A DNA stretch of 19,597 nt from positions 1-19,597 of the forward strand of contig MU633923.1 in NCBI GenBank assembly GCA_026770595.1. The letters are read 5' to 3'. A program made the position numbers and the translations under genes. The number at the start of each line of letters is the position of its first letter. Position 1 is the first letter of the stretch. Shown piece by piece: positions 1 through 10,371 of the stretch. Below the pieces are notes generated by a model, which saw nothing but the letters and a program-made list of their open reading frames with translations, was not told the DNA's origin and did no database searches. This DNA comes from Ochromonadaceae sp. CCMP2298. Lineage: Eukaryota; Sar; Synurophyceae; Ochromonadales; Ochromonadaceae.

Positions 1-530
1 CAGGAGCAGCGTTAGGCGTAGGAGCAAGCGTAGGACTGCTCCTGCGCTAAGCAGACGCAGGTACAGGAGCAGACGGAGACGCAGGGACGCAGCGAAAGGA
101 GCGAAAGGAAGAGGCACCAGACGGCCCAGCAGGCACAGGAGCAGGCACAGGAGCAGACGGAGACGCAGGGACGCAGCGACAGGCATAGAAGCAGACGGAG
201 ACGCAGGAACGTAGCTACAGGCATAGAAGCAGACGGAGATGCAGGGACGCTACGACCTAAAACTGACTAGACGAACACTGACTAGACGCAGCACAGGAGC
301 AGAAGCAGACGCAGGCACAGGAGCAGACGCGGAAACAGGGACGCAGTGACAGAGCACTGACTAGATAGATGCTGCGCAGAAGCAGGCGCAGAAGCAGGAG
401 CAGGGACGCAGTGACAGAATGCTGACTAGACGCAACGCAGGACCAGGACCAGGACCAGGCACAGGAGCAGAAGGATAAGAAGACGCAGGCATAGGAGGAG
501 ACGCAAACGTAGGAACAGAGAAACAGCTGA
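1..530. repeat. Degenerate hexamer-based minisatellite
   Basis: This stretch is built from imperfect repeats of units such as GCAGAC, GCAGGC and ACAGGA. A longer unit that begins AGACGGAGACGCAGG recurs at about 71, 155, 193 and 231, the last two steps being exactly 38 bp. A second block containing CTGACTAGA recurs between 260 and 440. Translations are Arg/Leu/Ser/Cys-rich on one strand and Gly/Ala/Thr-rich on the other, and are interrupted by stops on the plus strand, so I treat it as non-coding satellite-like DNA. Confidence 0.8.
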
Positions 531-547
531 TAGTACTGCGGCGTTCC

Positions 548-578
548 GGGAGGGACTGGGAGGGGGACTGGGACTGGG
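548..578 (+). other. G-quadruplex-type G-run cluster
   Basis: Six runs of three or more G occur at 548-550, 552-554, 558-560, 562-566, 570-572 and 576-578, separated by 1-3 nt. This satisfies the usual four-run G-quadruplex pattern. More GGG runs follow up to about 630. It lies between two simple-repeat tracts, with no gene nearby for about 2 kb, so any function is unknown. Confidence 0.6.
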
Positions 579-734
579 ATCTTAGTCCGGACTAGGGCTG
601 AGGCTGGGGCCGGGACTGGGGCAGGTGGGTTCATGGGTCCCTCGGTGACGAGGATGTGACTGGTATGGGCGGTAGCTGGCTGGCTACTGCTAAGACCGCC
701 ACTTCGCTCTCCAAGATTGCGACAGTGCAGGCGT

Positions 735-835
735 GGGTGTGGGTACAGGTGTGGGTATATATGTATGTGGTGTGGGTGAAGGTGCAGGTGCAGGTGCAGG
801 TGCAGGTGCAGGTGCAGGTGCAGGTGTGGGTGGAG
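735..835. repeat. (GGTGCA)7 microsatellite with degenerate flanks
   Basis: Seven perfect copies of GGTGCA run from 781 to 822. They are flanked by related GTGGGT/GGTGTG units from about 735 and up to 835. The tract is open on both strands and would give alternating V-Q or C-T dipeptides, which is expected of a hexamer repeat and is not evidence of a gene. Confidence 0.9.
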
Positions 836-865
836 TCAGGAGTGCCAGTGGAACTAACACCCTCA

Positions 866-1040
866 CTAGATAAAGGTTTAGAACATAATTCCTTTACTTT
901 ACTGGAAATCACGCTGCCGGATTTCCAGAAGTTACCCTATCTGAATAAAGCTTGAGTACATGATTCCTTTCTTTTTCTGGAAATCGCGCTGCCGGATTTC
1001 CAGAATTAACCCTCATATGTAAAGGTTTAGTAAAGATTTT
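866..1040. repeat. 75-bp tandem repeat, each unit with a hairpin
   Basis: Two adjacent units of about 75 bp share the order TAAAG(G/C)TT, ATTCCTTT, CTGGAAATC, GATTTCCAG, ACCCT. The inverted repeat CTGGAAATC / GATTTCCAG is perfect (9 bp) in both units, at 902-910 with 920-928 and at 977-985 with 995-1003; the loops are 9 nt and differ at one base. A third unit starts as TGTAAAGGTTTAG at 1019 and decays. A further TGTAAAGGCTTCGTAAAGAT occurs at 1120-1138. No coding potential is seen. Confidence 0.75.
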
Positions 1041-1875
1041 TACCATGCCTCCGTCGAAAAGTAAAAAGGGGGGGTTAATGATTCCTTTTAAGTAGAGGTT
1101 TCTTTAATCCACCTTTACTGTAAAGGCTTCGTAAAGATTATCTTGATCAAATTAATCGCTACTTTCTACATACCGAGTTTAGGGTGAGGTATTACTATTC
1201 ATGAGTTATAATTGCTACGAGGAGAGCTGAGCTCGTTTTAAAAGGTTTTAAAAAAAGGGCAATCTAGGAATCAAAAGTAGAAATCCTGGGCAAATTTTTT
1301 ACTTTTTCGGGGGAGAAATACGCACAAGTAGGCGTGTAGGCAGGCAGACAGAAAACTCTACTCTTTCCTGAACTTTCCTGCTGCTGTTTGCCTTGTATAT
1401 TTATTCCATTGACAGGGTGGACTTCAAATCTTATTGTGAGTATCTGAAGTGAGTCCATACTTATTATGAGTAAACTTATTTTGAGTTTTGGTAAAGAGGA
1501 ATTTTTTAATCACTAAGAGTAAATTACTCTCGATATATTCGCGAGATAGTTTCCCAGTGCCTCGTGCTGTGAATAAGTGTACGCAGATGTATATATGGTG
1601 TATATCTGTACTCAGTTGGAGCTTAAGAAATAGATGTTGTCATTAGCAAGCACACTTTCATGCGAGCCACAGTCGAAATGAACGAGTCACCACCCCCGAC
1701 CAATACCAAATGTCATCACATGGACGTGCATGCACCGGGATTGTAAACATTCAGGTAAGTACAGATTAACATTTCAAGTAAATTTGCACCTGTACTAAGT
1801 ACATGTAAATGTTGTGAAAGGGTTAAAAAGAAGTACAGGATTTAAAAGAAAATGCCTAGAAAGGGTCATCAACAC
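1041..1875. other. A/T-rich intergenic DNA, no gene seen
   Basis: Apart from the decayed repeat copy near 1120, I see no coding frame, RNA gene or clear element here. The short open frames are isolated, composition-driven and lack recognisable protein character. Confidence 0.6.
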
Positions 1876-1880
1876 AATTC

Positions 1881-2282
1881 AAGAAATCGCTTTTTGGGAT
1901 TTCCTGGGCGGGCTGTCAGCAGGGCGAGCCAGAAAGGCGAGCGCTCTCTGTGTGCTATATGCTTTGTGCTGTATGCTGTACCGGTATACTGTACCGGTAC
2001 TGTACCGGTACTATACCGGTATGCCTCTTTTGGACTTCCTGAATAACCCTTTCTCCCTCACTCGATTGCAGCCCTTCTCCCTACCTCTCCCGCAGAATTT
2101 GGCGGGAGGCTGGGCAGCAGGGCAGGCCAGGGATACGAGCACTGCTCCCTCAAGATGAGGAGGTAACCGATTTTTGAGATTTCCTGAATGACCCTTTTTC
2201 GTTGTAGTTGTACAGGTGAAGCCTTGAAGTACATGTATTGCTTTCGCTCTGCAGGCAGGAAATCGCTTTTTGGGATTTCCTC
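1881..2282. repeat. Dispersed hairpin copies sharing a GAAATC/GATTTC stem
   Basis: Two near-identical hairpins with the core AAATCGCTTTTTGGGATTTCC occur here, the stem arms being GAAATC 1883-1888 with GATTTCC 1898-1904 and GGAAATC 2258-2264 with GATTTCC 2274-2280. A partial copy (GATTTTTGAGATTTCCTG) is at 2169-2186. The copies are followed by related text such as TTCCTGAATGACCCTTT, TTCCTGAATAACCCTTT and TTCCTCAATAATTTTTACTC. The stem is the same as in the 75-bp repeat units at 902 and 977 but the loop differs. This looks like a small mobile or recombinogenic repeat family without protein-coding capacity. Confidence 0.55.
1979..2021. repeat. Four phased TACCGGTA palindromes
   Basis: The self-complementary octamer TACCGGTA starts at 1979, 1992, 2003 and 2014, so spacings are 13, 11 and 11 bp, about one helical turn. 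Three copies extend to longer palindromes, for example GTACCGGTAC. The array could be a short tandem repeat or a set of protein-binding sites. It sits between two hairpin repeats, about 860 bp upstream of VPS8. Confidence 0.7.
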
Positions 2283-2299
2283 AATAATTTTTACTCCCT

Positions 2300-2876
2300 G
2301 TAATAGTTCAGGTTTAGCTGTACTTCTGAGATACATAAAAATACGTACAAAGTGTGAAGTACAATGATACTGTATTCCACTATTAAAGTACATATATCTA
2401 TAGGAAATCCTTACTCAAACAATCCCAGTGTCGAAGCACGACTTGTACTCTACGCTTAGTCTGACTGCAGTAGGCGCCAGAAGTTCCAAATCGCTAGGGA
2501 ATAGGCCAGTGACTCTGTGACTGGGGCCCTGAGATAAGCTTGATCCTTCCTGATAGCTTACTCAGAAGTGAGGAGATTTCCAAATTTTCGAAAGTACGTA
2601 CGTTATTTTTCCGACCATTTTGGGGATCATTTCAACACATTCCACTGCTGGACTTCTCCTTGTTTTGGAGGAGATCAAGACAGTAAGACAGCAGTCTGTC
2701 CCCATTCTAAGGATTCCTTGTATGCCGGGATGTCTTGGTTGGTGTGCTTGTTTCGGACAAGTTGAGAAAAGCAGCAGTAGACCGTGCTGCGCTGGTCCCA
2801 CTTGGACATGATCTCCATGATGCAGCCTTAGTCAATGCAACCGAGCGATCCGAGCTCATAGCACAGAGGGAAAGAC
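2300..2876 (+). promoter_or_regulatory. Upstream region of VPS8
   Basis: This is the presumptive 5' flank and leader of VPS8. An in-frame TAG at 2859-2861 closes the VPS8 frame just before its ATG. The palindromic octamer GTACGTAC is at 2594-2601, and the same octamer occurs twice upstream of CCT6. Open frames of about 60-80 codons on both strands between 2562 and 2811 overlap each other and show no recognisable protein features. I do not see a TATA box or a defined transcription start. Confidence 0.35.
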
Positions 2877-5800
2877 ATGAGCTCTATCGAGGACATTCTG
2901 AATGCCGACGATAGTGACGACGATGAGGGGGTTGATATCCATAACATCGATCTGGAACTTCTTCTTCATTCGAGGGACGATGACATTGATATCGACTGCT
3001 TGATCTTCGACGACGTTCCAGTCGAGGCGCCGCCGCTGCGTGAAATTTCGGGAGAAATCAAGTGCGAAGCTTTGGTCGCTGCATCTTCTGCTGCTACCTT
3101 GAATGAAGCACTTGAGGCATCGTACGCCGAGGAGGAAGGTCGGTCAACCCACAGGAGAGAGGATCCCCAGGATGACATGGATTACGACTTTGAATATGCA
3201 GACATTGTGGAGCAGGACGGAGCGCAGGACGATCAACTCGTCCAGTCATCTCTTGTGAAGGCCGACATACGTGAGCAGCGCTTCCTAAAGTCTGGTGGTC
3301 GAGACGTGGTCTCTGCTTTGCAAGTGAAGAGGTGCAGCAGCGTGTTGATCAACCACTCAAATGTCAAGTTCGAGGAGCTGTTGGCAGTGTCAGACCAGCT
3401 GAACAGAAATGCGAAGTACAAGCAGCATGGGCCCGGAGCGGCGACGTCAATGTTCGTGAACGCGCAATTCATCGCAATCGGCACTGTGAAGGGGCTGATC
3501 ATCATCTTCGACCACTCCCAAGAAATCCGGCAAGTGCTGGGGTCCGCCTCCTCCCCCACCCAGTCTCGGCCAGCCACAGCCGTGACTTCGCTGGTGGCCT
3601 CCATCAATAAGGGTGGCAGAGGCGGCGCCGCGGGGACCCTCCTCCTGTGCGGATACGCGTCTGGTGAGATCGCTCTGTGGGACATGGCCAAGGGAGTTAT
3701 CGTAAAGCTCATCGACGACCTGCACATGGCGTCTGTGGATGTTGTGTCGGTAGTGGAGCACCTGCAGGACGGGCTCGTTGCGCAGGCGCGTGCAGACACG
3801 AGTGGTGACGAGGTATCTCTCCCCGCCGATCTGAACGACGCGGAGCATGCGCAGGCCCAGCAGTCCTCCGACTACTCCACTTCCAGTCTGCAGTCCTTCA
3901 GCATGACCATCGTCTCTGCCGACTGCCAGGGAGTTATGTACAAAACGCGACTATCGAAGACACTGTGGTCTTCGGTGTACACCTCCGAGTCTGACTGCTT
4001 GTTGGACGAGTCGTCTGGCGCACTCCTGGGCTACGCCTCTCTGCCCTCTCTCATCAGCAGCATGCGACTCAATTCTCCGCCCGCACTGAGGAGCAAGAGA
4101 CACGCCCAGCCCAAGGTGCTTCCCTGCAGATACATCTCGGCGCTCCTGCAGCAGAAGCAGGAGTGCTCTGCGCAGCTGCTGGCCATCACCGTCGCTGCGC
4201 ACACCTGGCTGGTGCAGGCGCACCCCGCCGTCCGAGTCGTGCACAAGTGGGCGGCTCCAAGCGGACACGGACAGACGCTCAGCGGTGCGCTCGGGCCAGC
4301 GATGGACTGGGCGTGGATATGCGACAGTAGCGACAGTGCTGATCAGACCAGCGATGGACAGGGGGATAGCGGGCAGGAGCGATCGGAGGGGGAAGGGGAA
4401 GCAGGGTCAGACTGGGTGCCAGCTCTGGCGCGGGGATGGGGCCCCCATGTGCAGGTTCTGCTCGTAACCACTGCGAGGTGCGCTGCGCCGATTACTGCTG
4501 AGGTGGATCGCCCTGTGTCCAGTTTCGGGTTCCTGGGATCGCCAATGAGCAGCAGTGGCGCGGTCTCTAGCAACTCGTACCAGACTGGTTTTGCGATGAG
4601 GTACGGGACAGTGCTTCCACAGCAAAGCGTGGTTGCGCTGAAGTGGATAAGTTCCACACAGCTGGCGGTCCTGACGAATACGAACGTCATCATCATGAAT
4701 CAGTGCCTGGTGCAGCTGGAGTGCTTTGCCCTTCCGCCCGCCTTCGCCCTCGCGGTGCAGCAGCGGCACGACGGACAGGATGGCGTCCCTGGGTCGGCTC
4801 GGGGATGCTTCCCCCTTCAAAGCAACATCGTGAATGGACAGCAGTATCTGCACGTGGCAGACACGGTGGTCAGGATCCAGGTGCAGTCTTGCTTCGACTT
4901 GGCCGACCACCTGATAAATGTGGGTCAGTGGCTGGAGGCGCTCGCAGTGGTCTTGGAGAACATCAAGAAGGCGCCGTCGCTGCTGTCTGCCAACGCCCAA
5001 GAGGTAGACAAATACATACTGACCTATGCGGAGCTCGCAGTGAAGCAGCCAACGATTGCGTCTCGAGCTGCGGCGTCTACGACAGTGCAGCAGAATCGCA
5101 ACCACTACCACCTCGTGTCCGGTGTGTGCATGGAGTACTGCATCGCCTGCCGCAGGCTCGAGCTGCTCTTTGCAGACATATACAGAATATTTAAGGTCGC
5201 TCAGCAGCACGCTGTGTTTCTGGAGTCTCTGGAGCCCTTCATCCTCTCGCAGGAAATAAACTCCCTGCCCCCCATGATCATAGCGGAGTTCTGCGAGATG
5301 GCGCTGCACGCGAATCGGCTCCCCTCCATCGAGCGCTGCGTGGCGTACTTCGATGTGGCCAACCTGGACATGAACTTCCTCACCAAGTTCCTGCACCAAA
5401 ACAAAATGCACTCCAGCTTCCTCTACGTCTACTCCAACGGGCTGGGGGACTTCCCGGAAGCCTTCCAAGTCATTTTCAACTCCATCCTCGATGAGGGCGC
5501 GGAGGATGGCTCAGCGGTGCAGAGTGCGGAGGAAGATGCGCTGGAGGTGGAGAGCAAACTGTACCTCAATCCAGAGCAATCGGACGTGGGCTACAAACTG
5601 CTGCTCTTTCTGTCGTACACTTTTGAAGGACGTGTCTTTCCCAGGGGGGATGCAGTGGCGAGCATAACGGAGTCGACCTCGTGGGGCCTGCTGAAGATCT
5701 GCACGGAGAGGCACTTCCTACCCTTCCCTACGCTGTTCGCAGTCACTGGCTCGCTGGACCTTAAGCACATCTCGAAGCGGCTGGGCGAGTACCCATACCT

Positions 5801-8272
5801 GATCCTGCTGTGCAAAGTGGACGCGGAGGCGTTGATTCAAGTGCTGCACAAGGGGGTGACGGCCATGCAGCTGTACGCCAGCAGCAGTCCCATCGCACAC
5901 GAGCGTCTGAGAGTGACGGACCAGCTGGCCTTCATCAGCGATGCCAGCTCGACTGCATTTGGTCCTCACCACATTGCAGCAGAGATCCCCAGCGTATACT
6001 GGAACGTGCTGTCCTTCTGCACGCGCGCAGACGCGGAGCTGTTCTCTGACCTGCGCATGACGACTCTCTTCCTCGACTCCTTCCTGGACCTCATTGCGGC
6101 GTGCCCCGGCCAGCTGCCGCGCCGCTTCCTGAACGAGCTCGTGGCCTTCGGGAGCAGCAGAGCGTACGACACGCGACGTCTGTATGAGGAAAGCTTCCAA
6201 AAGCTGGCAGAGAGGCAGATGAGAGTTTCGCATGACCTCGCTGGGCTGCAATCCATTTTATTGCAGCACAACTTTTGGCTGGCGGGCCTTACTCTGAGGA
6301 AATGCGGAGCCAAAGAGCACAGCAAGCTCGAGTCTGATGTGGACAAGGCCCTTGAGTTCTACATCTCCATTGCCAGCGACGAGCACGCGCTCGAGAACAA
6401 GGTGGAGGCCCTAGCGTTTGCCTACATCCGAGCCGAGTTCGCGCACATTTCCTCCTCAGCGGCATCGGAAGTCGAGCAGCAGCGCGACCGGTTTTGCAAG
6501 AAGGTGGCGCATGTGCTCCCGCAGCTCTGCCAGATCGACGTGGAGCGCACCAAAGCAGTCGTCTGCTCTCACCTGCAAGAGCGCGTGGGTCAGATAGTTG
6601 ACAGCACCATGATGAACCTGAGTGTGCAGTTCACGCTGCTGGATGCGCTGGTGTCGAAGCACGGTGTGGCTGCAGAGAACGGCACATCGCTCACTTCTGT
6701 CTTCTCGTCGCATCTTCTGACGTATTTCCAGCTGCTGTGTACTTTCGAACCCGGACGCGTGCTCAAGTTCCTGCACCGCCACGAGAACAGCTACGCCCTG
6801 GAGGAGTGCCTGTCCATCTGCAGGCAGAGGGGGCTGTCTGAGGCAGTGTCCTTCTTGATGGAGCGCACTGGTGCAGTGATGGAGGCCCTGCAGATACTGC
6901 TGAAGGAGTTCTCGCAGAAGCTGAAGCAGGTGCGTCGAGATATCGATGCCACCCTCCGCAAAGAGATGGCTTCGCACGCCATTACCAGCAAGTCTGCGAC
7001 CAGGTCCAGCTCCGCCCCTGGAGAGTCGGAGCGGGGCCAAATATCGCGCATCCTGTCGCTGCAGGGAACGGAGAGAGCCGATGCAACCACCGCTCTGTCT
7101 GTGTTCAAGACGCTGGAGGGTACGATCAGCTGCGCCGCGGACTTGTGCGGACGTAACAGCGACCCCGGGCAGGACGGGCTCTGGCTCGCGGCCTTCGACC
7201 ACCTCCTTCTGGAGAGACGTAAGTTGCGGGACTGCGTGCACGTTCGCTTCTCCCTTTGCAGGAGGCGCGCTCCAATCCCTATTCATCTAATCGATCAAAT
7301 CCACCACTGCCTGTGAATTTCCTGTCCCCCTTCCACAGAGACGATCAGGACGGGCACCATGTCTTCCTCTGGAGAGATTATCGTGGTGCTGATCGGGCTG
7401 ATGCTGCAGGTGCTCATGCGGCGTATGAACGGGTCCATCTCGCCGCAGGAAATCGTGCGCCGCGTCACAGCCCAGGGCAACGCAGCAGGCATCCGGTTGG
7501 GAGAGGTAACCTTACTTCGCTATCATTTTCAATCTCTGATTCGTTCAAAGCCCTTACGCCCTGTGAACCTTCCACGCCTTCTCCCTCCTCCCCTTAGTTC
7601 AAAGACCTGATGGTGAACATGCTCTCGTCCAACAGCCAAGACCTCTTCCTCAACCAAGTCATGAACAACATCATTAGGGCAGATTTGGCGGGGTTGCATT
7701 GCACCAAAGTCAGCATGATGGTAATTCTTACTCTTGCGTGTGTCAATTCGCCATTTCGTACGCCAATGCTAACGCCGTAACCCATGACCCTCCACGATAC
7801 GATGCAGCGGCGGTTTGTACTGCATCACGAGCCACGAGACAACGAAGAAGCTGAAGATAGATCTACTGATACCACTCTCTTGAACAGCCCGAGCGATGCT
7901 GGTGGAGACGAGGCGGGGCCGGTGGATGCCGATAGACTGGATGAAGTAGCAGTGTCCTCCGCAGAGGCGGCGCTCAGCCGCGATGCAACGAGCGACGAGC
8001 ACAGAACTCGTGCTTTCATCGCAGCTGGCCGAGCAAGGAGCAAGAAACGGAAGGAGATCAATACAGGACAGATGCCACCCATGGAAGGCGCGCTTGTGTC
8101 TGGTACGGGCGAACTGCTGCTCCCCACTGGTATTCCCGACGTATCCACTTCCACTGCATCTTCAATAGCTGTGGTAACGAACGCTAACGTGCGACAGCCG
8201 CGGAGTGAAGCACGAAAGCCCGGTAGCCTGGATAGAAATGCATTGTATATTTCCCAAATGATAAGTGAATAG
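2877..8272 (+). CDS. VPS8: VPS8-like CORVET tethering subunit, RING-less
   Basis: VPS8 is the CORVET-specific subunit that links the Vps-C core to Rab5-type GTPases on early endosomes. My model has exons 2877-7218, 7339-7505, 7598-7720 and 7808-8272, with introns of 120, 92 and 87 nt, all GT-AG and in phase, giving 1698 residues. The N-terminus is acidic and starts with an SIEDILN-like motif followed by Asp clusters, typical of the family. A beta-propeller region follows, with HGPGAATSM near 185, FIAIGTVKGLIIIFDHSQ near 199-215 and CGYASGEIALWDMAKG near 258-273. The long helical part includes a clathrin-type repeat (FLHRHENSYALEECLSICRQ, near 1295). Exons 2-3 encode the family's conserved helical C-terminal region. 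Exon 4 encodes a 154-residue cysteine-free polar tail where the family normally has a RING-H2 finger. An upstream in-frame stop supports the start. The first 4.3 kb are intronless, and the three introns cluster at the 3' end. The alternative acceptor at 7261 leads to a stop and was rejected. Confidence 0.88.
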
Positions 8273-8565
8273 TGAACAACTGATGTGAATAGTGAACAAA
8301 TCCATTTTAAAAAGCTTTCTTAAGGGAGTCTCCTCACTTTTTGCGGAAGTATCCGGGTACGTACAGTACAAAGAGTATCCGGACAGTACGTACCGCGATA
8401 GAACGTTCGGTGGGCCCTTCAAAAATAACCAAACGAGCGAGGAGAGCGGCTCACTTCATCAGTGCCTGTACCGCGAGCGCATCGCTGCATCCACTTGTCA
8501 TTGCTTCTAGCCTGGTTTGTCATTGCGGTCGAGCTGCCTAGAAATATTGTACTTTACGCGAGAGG
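8273..8565 (+). promoter_or_regulatory. VPS8-CCT6 intergenic region with repeated GTACGTAC
   Basis: This 293-bp gap must hold the VPS8 3' end and the CCT6 promoter. GTACGTAC occurs at 8357-8364 and 8386-8393. An AGTATCCGG direct repeat lies beside the two octamers, starting at 8349 and 8374. The match to the octamer upstream of VPS8 suggests a shared promoter element, but this is inference. Confidence 0.4.
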
Positions 8566-10371
8566 ATGGCGACAAGAGAAACCAACCTGGTGAATCCCAA
8601 CGCGGGTAAGATAGCGAGCAAATCGCACGCCGCGCCTGCCAACTCTCCTTGCACTTTGTCTGAACATTATTCCTTTCTGAACCTCGCCTATTCCAGAGAT
8701 CGTTGCTTCGTCGCAATGCCTCCAGGTCAACGTCGCTGCTGCGAGAGGGCTTCAGGCCGTTCTTAGAACGAACCTGGGGCCTAAAGGAACTTTGAAGATG
8801 TTGGTGGGGGGAGCTGGGCAGATCAAGATCACGAAGGATGGCAATGTTCTGCTTCACGAGATGCAGATCCAGCATCCCACTGCCATGATGATTGCGCGTG
8901 CTGCGACGGCGATGGACGACCAAGTTGGTGGTAAGCTTCGGAGTCTACTGTTACGCAGACTATCGCCTGCCGGTGCGCTTTTAAACTCACCAATCTCTTA
9001 CCTCGCTTTGCAGATGGAACCACCTCCTCGGTCCTGTTCACCGGTGAGCTGCTGAAGCAGGCGGAGAGATACACCTCTGAGGGCCTGCACCCCAGGCTGA
9101 TCTGCGAGGGGTACGAGATCGCCAAGGAGATGGCACTGGAGTACTTGGAGGCCTTCAAGGTCCCCGTGCCCAATATCTACCATGACCGTGAGCTTCTGAC
9201 GAACTTGGTCCGCACTTCCCTGAAGACGAAGCTGGCCGCTGAGACGGCTGAGAAGATGTCTGAGGCAGTGGTGGACGCCATGTTCTCCATCTCCGAGGAG
9301 GGCCAGCCCATCGACCTGCACATGGTGGAGATAATGGAGATGCAGCACAAGAGAGGGTCTGACTCAACTTTCATCAACGGCATTGTCCTTGATCACGGAG
9401 CTAGACACCCGGACATGCCCAGCTACATGGAGAACGTGCACATCCTCACCTGCAACGTGTCAATGGAGTACGAGAAGACGGAGATAACCGCTGGCTTCTA
9501 CTACTCATCCGCCGAGGAGCGCGAGAAGTTTGTCGAGAGTGAGCGCAAGTTTACGGAGGAGAAGGTTAAGCAGGTTATCGATTTCAAGCGCAAGGTGTGC
9601 AAGGAAGGCGAGTCCTTTGCGTTGATCAACCAGAAGGGCATCGACCCCATGGCTCTAGACATGCTTGCGAAAGAAGGCATCTTCGCTTTGCGCCGTGCTA
9701 AGCGCCGTAACATGGAGCGTCTCACACTTGCGTGTGGAGGTGTTCCCGTGAATTCCGTGGAGGATATCGAGGTGGACTGCCTGGGCTGGGCCGGGAAGAT
9801 CAGAGAGGAGGGCCTGGGCGAAGATCGCTTCACTTTTGTGGAGGATGTCAGGGCCGGTAAGTCATGCACTATCCTGATTCGCGGCCCGAACAAGCACACG
9901 ATTCAGCAGATCAATGACGCCACGCGTGATGGGTTGAGGGCGGTCAAGAACGCCATGGAGGACAAGGCTCTCGTGCCCGGTGCAGGCGCCTTCGAGGTTG
10001 GCGCCTACCGCATGCTGATGCGCCGCAAAACCGCTGTGTCGGGACGTGCGAAGCTTGGAATTGAGGCCTTTGCGAACGCTATGCTCGTCGTTCCGAAGAC
10101 GCTAGCGGAGAACAGCGGCCTGGACGTGCAGGAGTCTATCATCAAGCTGGAGGAGGAGCAGGAGCGATCTGACGAAGCCGTCGGGCTGGACTTGAACTCC
10201 GGGGAAACGTTCCTGCCTGCTGCCGAGGGCATCTGGGACAGCTACACTGTGAAGAAGCAGACGCTAAACTTGTCCACCATTCTAGCGACGCAGCTTCTCC
10301 TGGTCGATGAAGTCATGAAGGCAGGCAAAGCCATGGGTAAGCAGGCGCAGCAGCAGATGGAGGACGAGTAA
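8566..10371 (+). CDS. CCT6: T-complex protein 1 subunit zeta (CCT6)
   Basis: CCT6 is one of eight subunits of the cytosolic group II chaperonin TRiC/CCT, which folds actin, tubulin and other proteins in an ATP-driven double ring. Exons 8566-8605, 8697-8930 and 9014-10371 join in phase across introns of 91 and 83 nt to give 543 residues, a normal length for the subunit. Chaperonin ATP-site motifs are all visible: NLGPKGT at 39-45, TKDGN at 59-63, GDGTTS at 91-96 (created by the second splice) and [10 protein letters not shown] near 412-421. [10 protein letters not shown] at 67-76 and the SEGLHPR-type segment are characteristic of the zeta subunit. The first exon encodes only 13 codons plus one base, and the start is in a GGATGG context. 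The C-terminus ends in a Gln-rich [12 protein letters not shown] tail. Nothing appears broken. It lies 293 bp after VPS8 on the same strand, with no functional link evident. Confidence 0.96.

Noticed and set aside
12-634. Minus-strand open frames of 70 and 125 codons rich in Leu, Arg, Cys, Ser and Pro
   Set aside because: They are translations of the hexamer minisatellite and the G-rich tract, with no non-repetitive protein content.
656-955. Open frame through the GGTGCA tract on the plus strand
   Set aside because: Its length comes from the stop-free microsatellite (Val-Gln repeats), and the other strand is equally open.
2562-2811. Overlapping open frames on both strands just upstream of VPS8
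   Set aside because: They are mutually exclusive, short and have no recognisable features; more likely VPS8 5' flank.
4407-5468. 353-codon antisense frame within VPS8
   Set aside because: It is a shadow of a G/C-rich coding region. VPS8 motifs on the plus strand are clear, and the antisense protein has no recognisable domain. The same applies to 5718-6251 and 6456-7286.
7219-7261. Use of the early acceptor at 7261 for VPS8 intron 1
   Set aside because: The resulting frame meets a stop within ten codons. The acceptor at 7338 restores a family-like C-terminal sequence.
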